This document shows, one piece after another, positions 28,081 to 36,801 of a stretch of 64,000 nucleotides of DNA (positions are counted from its first letter, which is position 1; each line of letters begins with the position of its first letter). The position numbers and the translations under genes were made by a program. The DNA comes from Bacteroidales bacterium. Lineage in GTDB: Bacteria; Bacteroidota; Bacteroidia; Bacteroidales; Marinilabiliaceae. A model generated the notes under the pieces. It made no database searches. It was not told the DNA's origin and worked only from the letters and a program-made list of their open reading frames with translations. The DNA lies in the NCBI GenBank assembly GCA_015061285.1, contig SUWW01000008.1, positions 1-64,000 on the forward strand, in the 5' to 3' direction.

Positions 28081-29532
28081 TCATTTAGCCACAATTCTGT
28101 CTCCATACAATTTTTGTTCGGCAAGTTTGGCGTTATAGTCTGTTGGGTGAGTGCAGAAATCGGGCGTGTTGTAGCTCATCATCAGTCTACAATAGAACAC
28201 CGAAGGGTCGTCTTGTGGTAATAGAAAAGGTTTCGATGCGTTGCCTTCTTCGTCTATATGTGTTATGTATGCTCTTGTGTATAAGCCATCTAAGCGTCGC
28301 GAAGTGAATACAAGCCAACGAGAGTTGCTACTCCAATTGTGAAAGGCTTCAGTGTTGTCGGAATTGGCAGCAGTGAGTGGGCGTGAAGTGCCTGTTTGCG
28401 TGTCGTATACATACAAATCTGCCTCGCGATGCCAGATGGAGAATTGTCCGTAGTCTATCAATGTATATACAATGAATCGCCCATCGTATGAAGGACGCGG
28501 CCACGCAATGCTTTTTCCCTCAGCGCGCGCATTGATGAGTGTGTCGACATCGTTGCCTATTGTGCCTGTCGCAGCATCGAAACTGACGCGGCATAGGTTG
28601 TATTTTATGTCCTTATACTCTTGTGGTACGGGGTGTGGCTGCGATGTGCAGTAGTAGAGCGTCTTGCCATCGGGCGAGAAGGCTGGAAATGTCTCATAAT
28701 CAGTAGTGTGAAGGCACGATGGGCGAATGAGGCTATCTGTTTCGGTGTCGAAAATAGATATGTCAGAGCTCGTGTCGAAAACCTCAATGCGTTCATCGCC
28801 TTTCATGTGAAAGGATTGTAGTGTATTATTCTGAGAATATGCTATATAGCGTCCGTCGGGGTGCCAATATGTATATACACAGCCAAGCGAATCGGGCGCC
28901 GACTTCATGTTGTAAGCGGTCATTTTGCCATCTTTTCTGATTATTGTAGCACCATTCGGGCCACGGAAATGCATACTCGACTGGCTTGGATTGGCTCTGT
29001 TGGCTGTGTGACAGTTGATGCAAATGCCAACCGATTGAGTGCTTTCAAATATCGTTTTTTGGTCGAAATTGGAGAGATCGCGTTCGTAGATACCCATACG
29101 GCCATACACCTCATAACCCGGCGCTATAAGTCTGTATGTCAGACCATAATCGATGGAATCTTTACTTATAGTTATGCTGAACGGCTTGTACGTAGTCCAT
29201 TGACCATTTTTGCGACCATTTACAGTCACTTTGATGTCGCTACCAATGTTTGCAGCCAACAATTTGTGCCATTCGTCAATGTCGAAGTTTGTGGTGTTGC
29301 TTCGCGACCGCAATCTCATCGATTGACCATTGTTCGAGTCAATCGTTATATCGATAGCGTCAGCATTGCCAACTGAGAAGTTGAGAGGGGCTATGGTGGC
29401 TGGCACAGTTACGTATTTGTAGTCGGGAAATATTGTCGGAAGTTCGTTGCTCGTTGTGGCATCGTGAACTTCTGGAGCTGAGCAACCTACCAAGGTTGAG
29501 ATAATAATAGTTACGAATAGTGATTTTTTCAT
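28081..29532 (-). CDS. Lipoprotein with PD40/TolB-like propeller and one CXXCH motif
   Basis: 483 aa. Lipoprotein signal MKKSLFVTIIISTLVGC. The first ~180 residues form an Ig-like beta domain. SVGICINCHTANRANPSQ contains a CXXCH, the c-type heme attachment motif. The rest is a WD40/PD40-like beta-propeller (YTYWHPDGRYIAYSQNN, ETFPAFSPDGKTLYYC, WPRPSYDGRFIVYTL, NWSSNSRWLVFTSRR). Similar proteins in Bacteroidetes sit near cytochrome genes; no other cytochrome gene is present here. Whether heme is attached is unproven. Confidence 0.8.
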   Translation of the reverse strand: MKKSLFVTIIISTLVGCSAPEVHDATTSNELPTIFPDYKYVTVPATIAPLNFSVGNADAIDITIDSNNGQSMRLRSRSNTTNFDIDEWHKLLAANIGSDIKVTVNGRKNGQWTTYKPFSITISKDSIDYGLTYRLIAPGYEVYGRMGIYERDLSNFDQKTIFESTQSVGICINCHTANRANPSQSSMHFRGPNGATIIRKDGKMTAYNMKSAPDSLGCVYTYWHPDGRYIAYSQNNTLQSFHMKGDERIEVFDTSSDISIFDTETDSLIRPSCLHTTDYETFPAFSPDGKTLYYCTSQPHPVPQEYKDIKYNLCRVSFDAATGTIGNDVDTLINARAEGKSIAWPRPSYDGRFIVYTLIDYGQFSIWHREADLYVYDTQTGTSRPLTAANSDNTEAFHNWSSNSRWLVFTSRRLDGLYTRAYITHIDEEGNASKPFLLPQDDPSVFYCRLMMSYNTPDFCTHPTDYNAKLAEQKLYGDRIVAK

Positions 29533-29559
29533 TGAATTAGTTTGTCATAAACAATATTT

Positions 29560-29567
29560 CAAAAATA
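29560..29567 (-). promoter_or_regulatory. -7 box of the PD40 lipoprotein gene
   Basis: Minus-strand TATTTTTG, 28 bp before the start codon, fits TAnnTTTG. No clear -33 box. Confidence 0.35.
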
Positions 29568-29568
29568 A

Positions 29569-30132
29569 TTATGAATTATGAGTTGCGAATTGATGTTTGT
29601 CAATTTTACTCAATATTCGTTTTCTGATGCTTCTGACTGCGGGTTTGTAAAGGTCTATTTCCATGGCTTCTAATGTGCAAATAAATTCGTTCATTAGTTC
29701 AGGATAGAGTGTGCACATTCGATATGCCAATTTTATGCAAAGCGATTGAATACCAGGGAACTCTGTAGCGCTTGTTGCATGTGTGAGACAGAAGTCGAGA
29801 AAATCGCTACGTAGATTATCTCGCGTAATATTCAAGCGTTCGATGATGTTGAGCGACAACCGACGAACGGCAGAGTTTTCGGCATTTATAGCGAGGTCGA
29901 TTAGTTCGTTGAGTGCTGGTTGAAGTTCCAACAACTCCACATTGCTGGCTTTTGTAAGACACCAAAGAGCGTTGCGCGCCACACGATAGTCATCGTTGTA
30001 GATGAACTGTTTAGTAAACGTAGCGAAATTGCTCGATGCGCGCACATCGTTGCATACGTTTTGTGCGTCTCGTTCGTTTTTTACTGCTCTTAGTATGTCG
30101 CTCGTAATCATTGTTATATGACTAATCTTCAA
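29569..30132 (-). CDS. HEAT-like alpha-helical protein (187 aa)
   Basis: Entirely helical, with repeat-like pairs such as DYRVARNALWCLTKASNVEL and NSAVRRLSLNIIERLNITRD and a final KPAVRSIRKRILSKI, resembling HEAT or AlkD-type solenoids. It has no catalytic motif I can name. Its start overlaps the stop of the TIGR04076 gene by 11 bp, so it is the last gene of that cluster. An internal ATG at codon 8 may be the true start. Confidence 0.65.
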   Translation of the reverse strand: MKISHITMITSDILRAVKNERDAQNVCNDVRASSNFATFTKQFIYNDDYRVARNALWCLTKASNVELLELQPALNELIDLAINAENSAVRRLSLNIIERLNITRDNLRSDFLDFCLTHATSATEFPGIQSLCIKLAYRMCTLYPELMNEFICTLEAMEIDLYKPAVRSIRKRILSKIDKHQFATHNS

Positions 30133-30427
30133 TTAGTTCTATGTGGTAGCTGACAGGTCTAAAACCATCGTTGCAACTAATCATAGCGCTCATTGGATTC
30201 TTCATCCAACCGTCGTAGAAATTGCCTTTGCCGCGAGCCAACGACTCCACAAATGGGCGCATCGAATACCATGCAGCATTGCACATGCCATTTGGTTTTA
30301 CGCCGTCGGAGGAAATCCATTCTTGACCAATTTGCACTTCGCATGCGTGCTCGATAGGGTTTTCATATTGTGCCATCAAGTCAGGATATTCCGTTCGTCG
30401 AATGGCCGTTATACGTACTTTACTCAT
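30122..30427 (-). CDS. TIGR04076 family small protein
   Basis: 101 aa from ATG 30427; a longer frame to 30655 merely runs through the GNAT gene in another register. MSKVRITAIRRTEYPDLMAQ, HACEVQIGQEW, CNAAWYSMRPFVESLARG and MISCNDGFRPVSYHIE match the TIGR04076 pattern, in which two or three Cys are conserved. The function is unknown. The 4-bp overlap with the GNAT gene (ATGA) shows coupling. Confidence 0.8.
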   Translation of the reverse strand: MSKVRITAIRRTEYPDLMAQYENPIEHACEVQIGQEWISSDGVKPNGMCNAAWYSMRPFVESLARGKGNFYDGWMKNPMSAMISCNDGFRPVSYHIELIED

Positions 30428-30858
30428 ATCAATTGTTTTCTCATTTTTATACATACAAATGTCTCGCCCACAATCTTTTGCAAATCGTTGATAGTGTAGC
30501 CCAAGGTTTCGTAGAAATGCACTTTGTTGTCGCGGCTTTCCACAATTGCACTTTTGAACCCAAGTTCGCGCGCCCATTGTTCTGCCTCGCTTACCACGCG
30601 CGTGCCAATTCCTTGCCGACGATATTCGGGCAGCACTACCACGCGACCAATGCAAACCTGCTCATCATCAAGTGCATAGAGTCGGCACGTGGCTATCGGT
30701 AGATAATCGTCAACCACAACAATGTATTTAGTTTGTGGCGTGTCGTGCTCGTCGAATTCAGCTTGGAGCGGTATCTTGTGTTTGCGCGCCATGGCTTGTA
30801 TGCGTACATAGTACGCACCTGCTTGTTCGGCAAGTGTGGTGGCTCTAATAATCTCCAT
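30424..30858 (-). CDS. GNAT N-acetyltransferase
   Basis: 144 aa with a well-kept GNAT core: VCIGRVVVLPEYRRQGIGTR with the acetyl-CoA pyrophosphate loop RRQGIGT, then a helix (VVSEAEQWARELGF) and HFYETLGYTI. The ElaA/YjdJ-like small size gives no substrate clue. It is flanked by the flavin reductase-like gene (5 bp gap) and TIGR04076 (4-bp overlap). Confidence 0.88.
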   Translation of the reverse strand: MEIIRATTLAEQAGAYYVRIQAMARKHKIPLQAEFDEHDTPQTKYIVVVDDYLPIATCRLYALDDEQVCIGRVVVLPEYRRQGIGTRVVSEAEQWARELGFKSAIVESRDNKVHFYETLGYTINDLQKIVGETFVCIKMRKQLI

Positions 30859-30863
30859 TTGCG

Positions 30864-31433
30864 CTATTTCAACTTTTTACCATCAGAAAAGGCATTACCA
30901 ACGACTTTGCCGAGTTGTATGTACGTATGGTTTATTGGATTATATGTGATTAAATTCATTTTCTCGATGTCGGGATTGCCATCTGCAGAGAGCAGTTTTT
31001 CATCGCAAAGAATATTAACTATTTCGGCCACGAGGTAATAACCAGTTTCCGATTCGTCAATTTTCTGTTTTACACGACATTCGAGAGTCATAGGAAAGTT
31101 GGTGAATATAGGCGCATTCACATTTGGCGCTTTCTCGACGTTCCACCCAGTTTTTGGCATTTTATCGGCACTATTTCTACCGCTTACAATGCCAACAAAA
31201 TCGGCAGCAATCATAGTGTCGGTTGTGGCAAAAGCTACAGTGAAATCATCGTTTCCTTTGAGATTGTCGGTTGTAGCATGCGAACCAAGCGATATCATAA
31301 TCTCGTGCATATCCCATTGTCCGCCCCAAGCAGCATTCATGGCGTTAGCTTTACCATTTTTATCATACGTACCTATTATTAATACAGGTTGTGGAAGAAT
31401 CCACGGTTTAGAGCCAAAACTTTTCATAATCAA
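30864..31433 (-). CDS. Flavin reductase-like (FMN-binding split barrel) protein
   Basis: 189 aa. PVLIIGTYDKNGKANAMNAA and MISLGSHATTDNLKGNDDFTV are standard flavin-reductase-like opening motifs. ECRVKQKIDESETGYYLVAE follows, and the close is LITYNPINHTYIQLGKVVGN. Binds FMN and probably reduces a small substrate or flavin. A second ATG two codons in (MKSFGSKPW) may be the true start. Confidence 0.88.
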   Translation of the reverse strand: MIMKSFGSKPWILPQPVLIIGTYDKNGKANAMNAAWGGQWDMHEIMISLGSHATTDNLKGNDDFTVAFATTDTMIAADFVGIVSGRNSADKMPKTGWNVEKAPNVNAPIFTNFPMTLECRVKQKIDESETGYYLVAEIVNILCDEKLLSADGNPDIEKMNLITYNPINHTYIQLGKVVGNAFSDGKKLK

Positions 31434-31448
31434 TTATTTAGTAGTTGT

Positions 31449-31469
31449 TCAATTTTCAATTTTCAATTT
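31449..31469. repeat. 7-bp tandem repeat (TCAATTT)3
   Basis: Three exact copies of the unit seen at 2465-2504. The stop codon and last residues of the acetyltransferase gene lie inside the tract. Confidence 0.8.
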
Positions 31470-32019
31470 TCTTTACCACCCTTGCAGGATTCCCCACGGC
31501 TATAGAATTTGAAGGAATATTCTTCACAACCACCGAGCCTGCGCCAATAGTGACATTGTCGCCAATGGTTACGCCAGGCAAGATGGTAACACTGCCGCCA
31601 ATCCACACGTTGTTGCCTATGCATACAGGTTTGGCCCATTCTTGACGTGTGTTGCGCGCTACGGGGTCGGTGCTGTGGCATGCTGTATATATACTTACGT
31701 TGGGACCAATGAAACAGTCGTCGCCAATGGTTACAGGAGCTTCATCGAGTACGGTGAAATTGAAGTTTGCAAAGAATCGTTTGCCAACGCTTATATGCTT
31801 GCCATAGTCGCAGAAAAATGGCTGTAAAATAATAGCCTTATCGTCTGCCATGTTGCCGATAAGATTCTTTAGAATTGCGAATCGCGATTGAGTGTCCGAC
31901 GGTAGTAATGCATTGTATTTATGTATAATATCCTTTGTTGCGTTTAGTTCACGAATCAATTCACTATCGAGAGCGTAATATATTTCGCCAGAAAGCATTT
32001 TTTCTTTTTCGGTCTTCAT
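31456..32019 (-). CDS. Sugar O-acetyltransferase (maltose/galactoside type)
   Basis: 187 aa from ATG 32019 (MKTEKEKMLSGEIYYALDSE); a frame start at 32052 adds 11 residues with no good context. The N-terminal Mac domain ends near NALLPSD. Left-handed beta-helix hexapeptides follow, including ITIGDDCFIGPNVSIYTACH with the catalytic His, then IGNNVWIGGSVTILPGVTIG and VGNPARVV. Transfers acetyl from acetyl-CoA to a sugar. The C-terminus (KKIEN) is written by the 7-bp repeat tract. Confidence 0.92.
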   Translation of the reverse strand: MKTEKEKMLSGEIYYALDSELIRELNATKDIIHKYNALLPSDTQSRFAILKNLIGNMADDKAIILQPFFCDYGKHISVGKRFFANFNFTVLDEAPVTIGDDCFIGPNVSIYTACHSTDPVARNTRQEWAKPVCIGNNVWIGGSVTILPGVTIGDNVTIGAGSVVVKNIPSNSIAVGNPARVVKKIEN

Positions 32020-32186
32020 AGTTATACAACTCAATTGTTGACTTTGGCTCAAACATACGAAAAAATAGAGCTAATAATATTCGGAACGACTACTGTTTGC
32101 CGATGTAAAACGAAAAATACTGATTGCAAAGTGTAGTTTTAGGGATAAAAATGATGTTAATATCCACATAAACTGTCGTACAACTA

Positions 32187-32216
32187 TTGTTTTTACAAAT
32201 AGCTTAGCTATATTCG
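32187..32216 (+). promoter_or_regulatory. Promoter of the BspA-like lipoprotein gene
   Basis: TTG at 32187-32189 and TATATTCG at 32209-32216 are 19 bp apart, matching Bacteroidetes -33/-7 spacing with one deviation (TTCG for TTTG). The start codon is 36 bp downstream. Confidence 0.5.
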
Positions 32217-32251
32217 CAGAAAAATACACCGATTACTAAGGATACACAGTT

Positions 32252-33031
32252 ATGAAAAGCATAAGAATAACTACAATATTGACATCGTGGTTCCTTGCTT
32301 TAGCAATGGTGTCATTGTTAGTCGGTTGTAGCGACGAAATTCCGACTGTAGCTCCTGTAACAGATTTCGATTTGCAAGTCACACAAGATGGTAAAGCTCT
32401 GAAAATCACTAAATATAAAGGTTCTGCCAAACATTTAATCATTCCAGATTCTATAGAAGGATTGCCTGTTGTGGCAATTGGAACTTTTTACAACATAGGC
32501 AACTTCGATGGACTATACGGAGCCAATTATAAGGCTCGACAAAGGCTCGAAAGTGTTGTTATTCCTGAAGGTGTTAGGCTTATTGGTGCTAACGTTTTTG
32601 ATCATTGCACAAACTTAGCATCGGTGACTTTGCCCAATAGCCTTCAAGTGATAATGCCACGAGCATTCTATGAATGCACAAATTTAACCACTATAAAACT
32701 TCCCAATTCTATCGTAGCATTAGGCGAGGAAGTGTTTACAGCTTCTGGCTTGACAACTATTACCATACCTAAAGCAATGAAGTTTGTAGGACGACATTCG
32801 TTTGCTTCGTGCGATAAATTGAAAGAGGTTAATATAGAAGATGATTGGTCGCCTCACTTGATTGTGTATGGCGAACTTAGCGAAGGTCTCGACTTTACTC
32901 AGGTCTTTATGGGTGATGTAATAAGAGATTCTCGTGACATTCGCGAAATGCTCAGAACTCGCAAGTTCAGTCAAGTGGAACAAGGTGATAGTGCAGTATT
33001 CAAAGATTTTCTTATATCGGTTAATTTTTAG
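32252..33031 (+). CDS. BspA-like LRR_5 surface lipoprotein
   Basis: 259 aa. Lipoprotein signal ending LLVGC (Cys25). The body is a BspA-type leucine-rich-repeat array: KHLIIPDSIEGLPVVAIGTF, RLESVVIPEGVRLIGANVFD, NLASVTLPNSLQVIMPRAFY, NLTTIKLPNSIVALGEEVF and LTTITIPKAMKFVGRHSF. BspA repeats often mediate adhesion. The array is short, only about six repeats, and ends in an acidic non-repeat domain. Sole gene on this strand here, with its own promoter and terminator. Confidence 0.9.
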   Translation: MKSIRITTILTSWFLALAMVSLLVGCSDEIPTVAPVTDFDLQVTQDGKALKITKYKGSAKHLIIPDSIEGLPVVAIGTFYNIGNFDGLYGANYKARQRLESVVIPEGVRLIGANVFDHCTNLASVTLPNSLQVIMPRAFYECTNLTTIKLPNSIVALGEEVFTASGLTTITIPKAMKFVGRHSFASCDKLKEVNIEDDWSPHLIVYGELSEGLDFTQVFMGDVIRDSRDIREMLRTRKFSQVEQGDSAVFKDFLISVNF

Positions 33032-33172
33032 ATAGTTAATTAGTTAGTTACAAGGGGGAATAATAACTATGGGGACGCAATGTCGTGAGACGTTCGTCCT
33101 TTTTTTGTGTCGTTATAATAGTGTTTTGCGAAAGTATGATGTATGTATAATTAGGTGATTATTAGTAAAAAA

Positions 33173-33208
33173 CACCGATGAAAAGCATTCTTGTTCTTCG
33201 CATCGGTG
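33173..33208. terminator. Bidirectional terminator (BspA-like / GH28)
   Basis: An 8-bp stem, CACCGATG / CATCGGTG. An A-run (TAAAAAA) lies on the left and ATTTTT on the right, so it can stop transcription from both convergent genes. Confidence 0.75.
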
Positions 33209-33233
33209 ATTTTTAGCTATTGTTTTAGTTTTT

Positions 33234-34691
33234 TTATCTCTTGAAGTCTGTTACACTATCGTCAGTAGAGTATGTAAGACCTTGCGCATTTTGAATTTTT
33301 ACATTGTCGAAAATTATGTTTTTAGCATAGTGCATTTCAGCTCCGCGTTTGCACACAAATAGACTATTTTTCATTATCAGATTTGTGAGAGGCATTTCTG
33401 GCAATCCATTAATCCAAATAGCGCGAGCTGCGCCTTGGCAAACAATGTCGGATATGTATAGATTGCGGAAGCATGGAGTTTCTTCTGTTACGGTAGGTAC
33501 GGCATCATAGCTCGAAGTTACATTGCCGCCGCGTCCATCGACGGTTTTGTTTGCATAGTAGAGGTCGAATGTGAAAGCATCGCCAGCAATGTTAATCATG
33601 TAAATATGGTCGATGTATATATTCTCTACAACGCCGCCACGACCACGAGTAGACTTCATACGCAGTCCTGTGTCGGTGCCATTGAATATGCAATTGTGTA
33701 TCCATATATTATTAGCACCACTCGACATTTCGCTGCCAATGACGAATCCACCGTGTCCGTGAAGTACCGTGCAGCCTTCGATTACAACGTTCTGGTAAGG
33801 CTTCTTCCAACTACGACCTTCAGCATTTTTGCCAGATTTAATGCATATAGCGTCATCACCTACATCGAATGTGCAGTCTTTGATAATGGCGCGGTTGCAC
33901 GCTTCGAGGTCAAGCCCATCGCCATTTTGAGCGAACCAAGGGTTACGTACATTCACTCGTTCCATAGTGAAATCTTCGCACATCAGCGGATGTGTGTTCC
34001 ATGCAGGCGAGTTTGAAAGCGTTATGTCTTGCAATAGAATGCGCTGACAACGAGTGAATTCCAATAGTACAGGGCGCAGCGATGTGCGTCGCATATCTGG
34101 TTGTGAAGGCTTGCCCGCAAGATGGTCTTCTTTGGCGTTGGGATACCATACGTTTTTGTATTCTATGCCATTGCCTTGTGTCAACTCTTTCCACTGTTGC
34201 TCGGTGAATTTTCCTCTCTTCGATGGTCTCCAATGCTGTCCTTGACCATCAAATGCGCCATTGCCTGTGATAGATATGTCGTGCTTTTCGTATGCCCAAA
34301 GAGGCGACATCTTGCGAGTAGATTTGTTTCCCTCGTATGTAGTTTCTATATCGGGGTATGCATCAAAATCGGCAGTGAAAAGTACTAATGCACCGGTCTC
34401 GACATGAAGGTCACAATTACTTTCAAATTGAATCGGTCCCGTCAGCCATATGCCAGCGGGCACATCCAAATGACCTCCGCCTCGCTGGGCTAAATCTTTC
34501 ATAGCGGCAGCAAAAGCTTCGGTGCATAAAGAACTTCCGTCGCCTACTGCCCCGTAATGCGTAATGTTTACACGAGTTTCAGGAATTGTAGGACGCGACA
34601 CTTGAGGCATGTCAAACGGACATTTGTCTTCTGCGTTGATGGATAACGTTGCAAAGAGTATACATATTGGTGCAAGTAGTAGTTTTTTCAT
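33234..34691 (-). CDS. Glycoside hydrolase family 28 (polygalacturonase-like)
   Basis: 485 aa from ATG 34691, which gives a signal peptide (MKKLLLAPICILFATLSINA); an ATG four codons upstream is also possible. The right-handed beta-helix begins NITHYGAVGDGSSLCTEAFA. Catalytic motifs are present: NGDGLDLEACN, VGDDAICIKSGK with the paired Asp, HGHGGFVIGSEMSSG with the active His, and RMKSTRGRGGVVENIY. Cleaves galacturonan or rhamnogalacturonan. It would act with the CE12-CE8 esterase at 13.3 kb, although the two are not clustered. Confidence 0.94.
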   Translation of the reverse strand: MKKLLLAPICILFATLSINAEDKCPFDMPQVSRPTIPETRVNITHYGAVGDGSSLCTEAFAAAMKDLAQRGGGHLDVPAGIWLTGPIQFESNCDLHVETGALVLFTADFDAYPDIETTYEGNKSTRKMSPLWAYEKHDISITGNGAFDGQGQHWRPSKRGKFTEQQWKELTQGNGIEYKNVWYPNAKEDHLAGKPSQPDMRRTSLRPVLLEFTRCQRILLQDITLSNSPAWNTHPLMCEDFTMERVNVRNPWFAQNGDGLDLEACNRAIIKDCTFDVGDDAICIKSGKNAEGRSWKKPYQNVVIEGCTVLHGHGGFVIGSEMSSGANNIWIHNCIFNGTDTGLRMKSTRGRGGVVENIYIDHIYMINIAGDAFTFDLYYANKTVDGRGGNVTSSYDAVPTVTEETPCFRNLYISDIVCQGAARAIWINGLPEMPLTNLIMKNSLFVCKRGAEMHYAKNIIFDNVKIQNAQGLTYSTDDSVTDFKR

Positions 34692-34818
34692 CTTATTTGT
34701 CATTTGTATCGATTACATATTTTCAATGGCGAATGTATATATGCATCTCAATACAAAATGTTCAAATTTTTTGCTTTTATGTATAAAAAATGCCTTACAG
34801 ATGCCGACTTCAGCATAT

Positions 34819-35562
34819 TTACAACTCTTGTGGAGGTGGAAGAGCTGCTAATGCATCTTTGGCCGAAGATATATTTTCGTTTCGTATATCTTTTATAACT
34901 ACACCATCACGCAACACAATGTTTCGACTACTATAAGTAGCCAAATCGGGGTTGTGGGTAACGAATATTATCGTGCGTCCCATATTATGAAGTTCTTGAA
35001 ACAGAACTAAAATTTCGAAAGAAGTGCGCGTGTCGAGGTTTCCTGTGGCTTCGTCGGCAAGAATTATTACAGGGTCGTTGATCAGTGCGCGAGCAATGGC
35101 CACACGTTGTTGCTGACCGCCAGACATTTGATTGCTTTTATGCTCTAAGCGGTCGCCAAGGCCAACGGCTTCAAGAGCTTTTATTGCTTTGGCACGTCGC
35201 TCTGCTGCTGTTATTTTGGCGTTGTACATGAGTGGAAGTTCTACGTTGTCGATGGCTGTTGTTTTGGCCAAAAGGTTGTAGTTCTGAAACACGAAGCCAA
35301 TTTTGTGGTTGCGCAGTTCGGCAAGTTCGTTTTTCGACATTCCTCCAACCGAAGTGCCATCGAGCAGATACTCTCCTGATGTTGGTTTGTCGAGACAACC
35401 AAGAGTGTTGAGCAATGTCGATTTGCCTGAGCCCGACGTACCCATTATGGTGACAAATTCTCCTGCTTCTATGCTAAAACTCACACCGCGAAGGGCTCGC
35501 ACGGTTTCACCTCCGACGATAAACTCACGCTTAATGTCCTTTAGTTCTATTATTGCTGACAT
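34819..35562 (-). CDS. ABC transporter ATP-binding protein (MacB/LolD type)
   Basis: 247 aa from ATG 35562; the longer frame to 35625 overlaps macA. Walker [10 protein letters not shown], signature [15 protein letters not shown], Walker [14 protein letters not shown] and the switch His in IIFVTHNPD are all in place. It is the ATPase-only form, so it needs a separate FtsX-like permease, but none follows: the next gene on this strand is the GH28 enzyme. It lies 25 bp downstream of the adaptor gene. Confidence 0.93.
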   Translation of the reverse strand: MSAIIELKDIKREFIVGGETVRALRGVSFSIEAGEFVTIMGTSGSGKSTLLNTLGCLDKPTSGEYLLDGTSVGGMSKNELAELRNHKIGFVFQNYNLLAKTTAIDNVELPLMYNAKITAAERRAKAIKALEAVGLGDRLEHKSNQMSGGQQQRVAIARALINDPVIILADEATGNLDTRTSFEILVLFQELHNMGRTIIFVTHNPDLATYSSRNIVLRDGVVIKDIRNENISSAKDALAALPPPQEL

Positions 35563-35587
35563 ATTTTTCCTTTTTAGCGCCTTGTAA

Positions 35588-36763
35588 CTATTTCTTCTTG
35601 TTGTTCCCAGGGTGTTTAGGGGCAAACGGACTGCTAAGTCCAGCCGATTGTGCAGCTGCCTCTGGTGTCATATCTTTTTGTCCAACTACAACTAAGTCGT
35701 TGTCTGTTAGACCACTAACTACTTCATAATTAACGCTATTAGATACTCCTAATGTTATAGCGCGCTCTGTCAGTTCTTTGGGCGAAGTAAACACCCAAAC
35801 CGATTTTTGATTTATGCGTGATGAATCTAATTTGTTGAGTTTTAGGTCTTCTATTGTTTCCGTATATGTAGAAGGATTAAACCTAAGAGCTTTTGAACTG
35901 ATAGTAAGCACATTGTTTTTTTCAAGAGTATATATAGTTATGTTGGCAGTCAACCCAGGTTTGAGCTTGAGGTCGGGATTCTCTGCACTTATAACTACTT
36001 CATACGTAACAACATTCGATGTTGTAGTAGGTTCAAGACGAACTTGTTGTACCGAACCTTCAAACACATCGTTAGGATAAGCGTCGACGGTAAATTCTAC
36101 GCGCTGACCTTCAACAACTTCGCCAATGTCGGCCTCGTCGATGTCGGCTATAACACGCATTTTAGTGAGGTCTTCTGCAATTGTGAAGAGTGTAGGAGTA
36201 TTCATGCCAGCATTCACCGTTTGCCCCTCTTCTACGGCTTTCGATAGTACAACACCATCGATAGGAGAGTAGATAGTAGCATAATTGAGGTTAGTGCGGG
36301 CTTTGGTGAGTTCGTTTTTGCTTACGTCGAGCGCATTTTTAGCAGTTTCATACGTATGCAAAGCGGTGTCGTAATCTTCATCAGATATGAGTCCCTTTTG
36401 GTGTAGTTCCTCCACGCGCTTGAAGTTTTTCTCTTGATAGTCGAAATCGCTTTGTGCCGATGCTACGTTGCTCTGTTTTGAGCGATATTCAATGAGTAGG
36501 TTCGATTTGTCGAGTTCGGCTATAAGTTGCCCTTTTTTTACTATCGAATTGTAGTCGGCGTAGAGGTGCTCCACAATACCCGATACTTGAGTGCCGACTT
36601 CAACCTCCGAAATAGGTTCTACGGTGCCAGTAGCGGTCACGGTGTTTGAAATGTTGCCTTGCGATATTTTGATGGTTTCCCATGCGGCAATGGTTTTTTC
36701 GTGGCAAGCTGTTGTTGCAATGACAGCCACGCTTAATGCTATTATTGTATTTATCAGTTTCAT
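35588..36763 (-). CDS. MacA-like periplasmic adaptor (HlyD family)
   Basis: 391 aa. Lipoprotein-type N-terminus ending IATTAC. A barrel-sandwich (lipoyl) domain (VEVGTQVSGIVEHLYADYNS, then IVKKGQLIAELDKSNL), an alpha-hairpin (QSDFDYQEKNFKRVEELHQK), and a beta-barrel (RVEFTVDAYPNDVFEGSVQQ) match MacA, followed by a membrane-proximal domain. Links the inner-membrane ABC pump to TolC. Operon order tolC-macA-ATPase. Confidence 0.92.
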   Translation of the reverse strand: MKLINTIIALSVAVIATTACHEKTIAAWETIKISQGNISNTVTATGTVEPISEVEVGTQVSGIVEHLYADYNSIVKKGQLIAELDKSNLLIEYRSKQSNVASAQSDFDYQEKNFKRVEELHQKGLISDEDYDTALHTYETAKNALDVSKNELTKARTNLNYATIYSPIDGVVLSKAVEEGQTVNAGMNTPTLFTIAEDLTKMRVIADIDEADIGEVVEGQRVEFTVDAYPNDVFEGSVQQVRLEPTTTSNVVTYEVVISAENPDLKLKPGLTANITIYTLEKNNVLTISSKALRFNPSTYTETIEDLKLNKLDSSRINQKSVWVFTSPKELTERAITLGVSNSVNYEVVSGLTDNDLVVVGQKDMTPEAAAQSAGLSSPFAPKHPGNNKKK

Positions 36764-36801
36764 TGTGCCTATATTATTGTTTATTAATATGTTGTCTCTG
36801 T

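Noticed and set aside
30428-30655. 76-residue N-terminal extension of the TIGR04076 gene
   Set aside because: It lies in another frame of the GNAT gene; the family start is at 30427 with an ATGA overlap.
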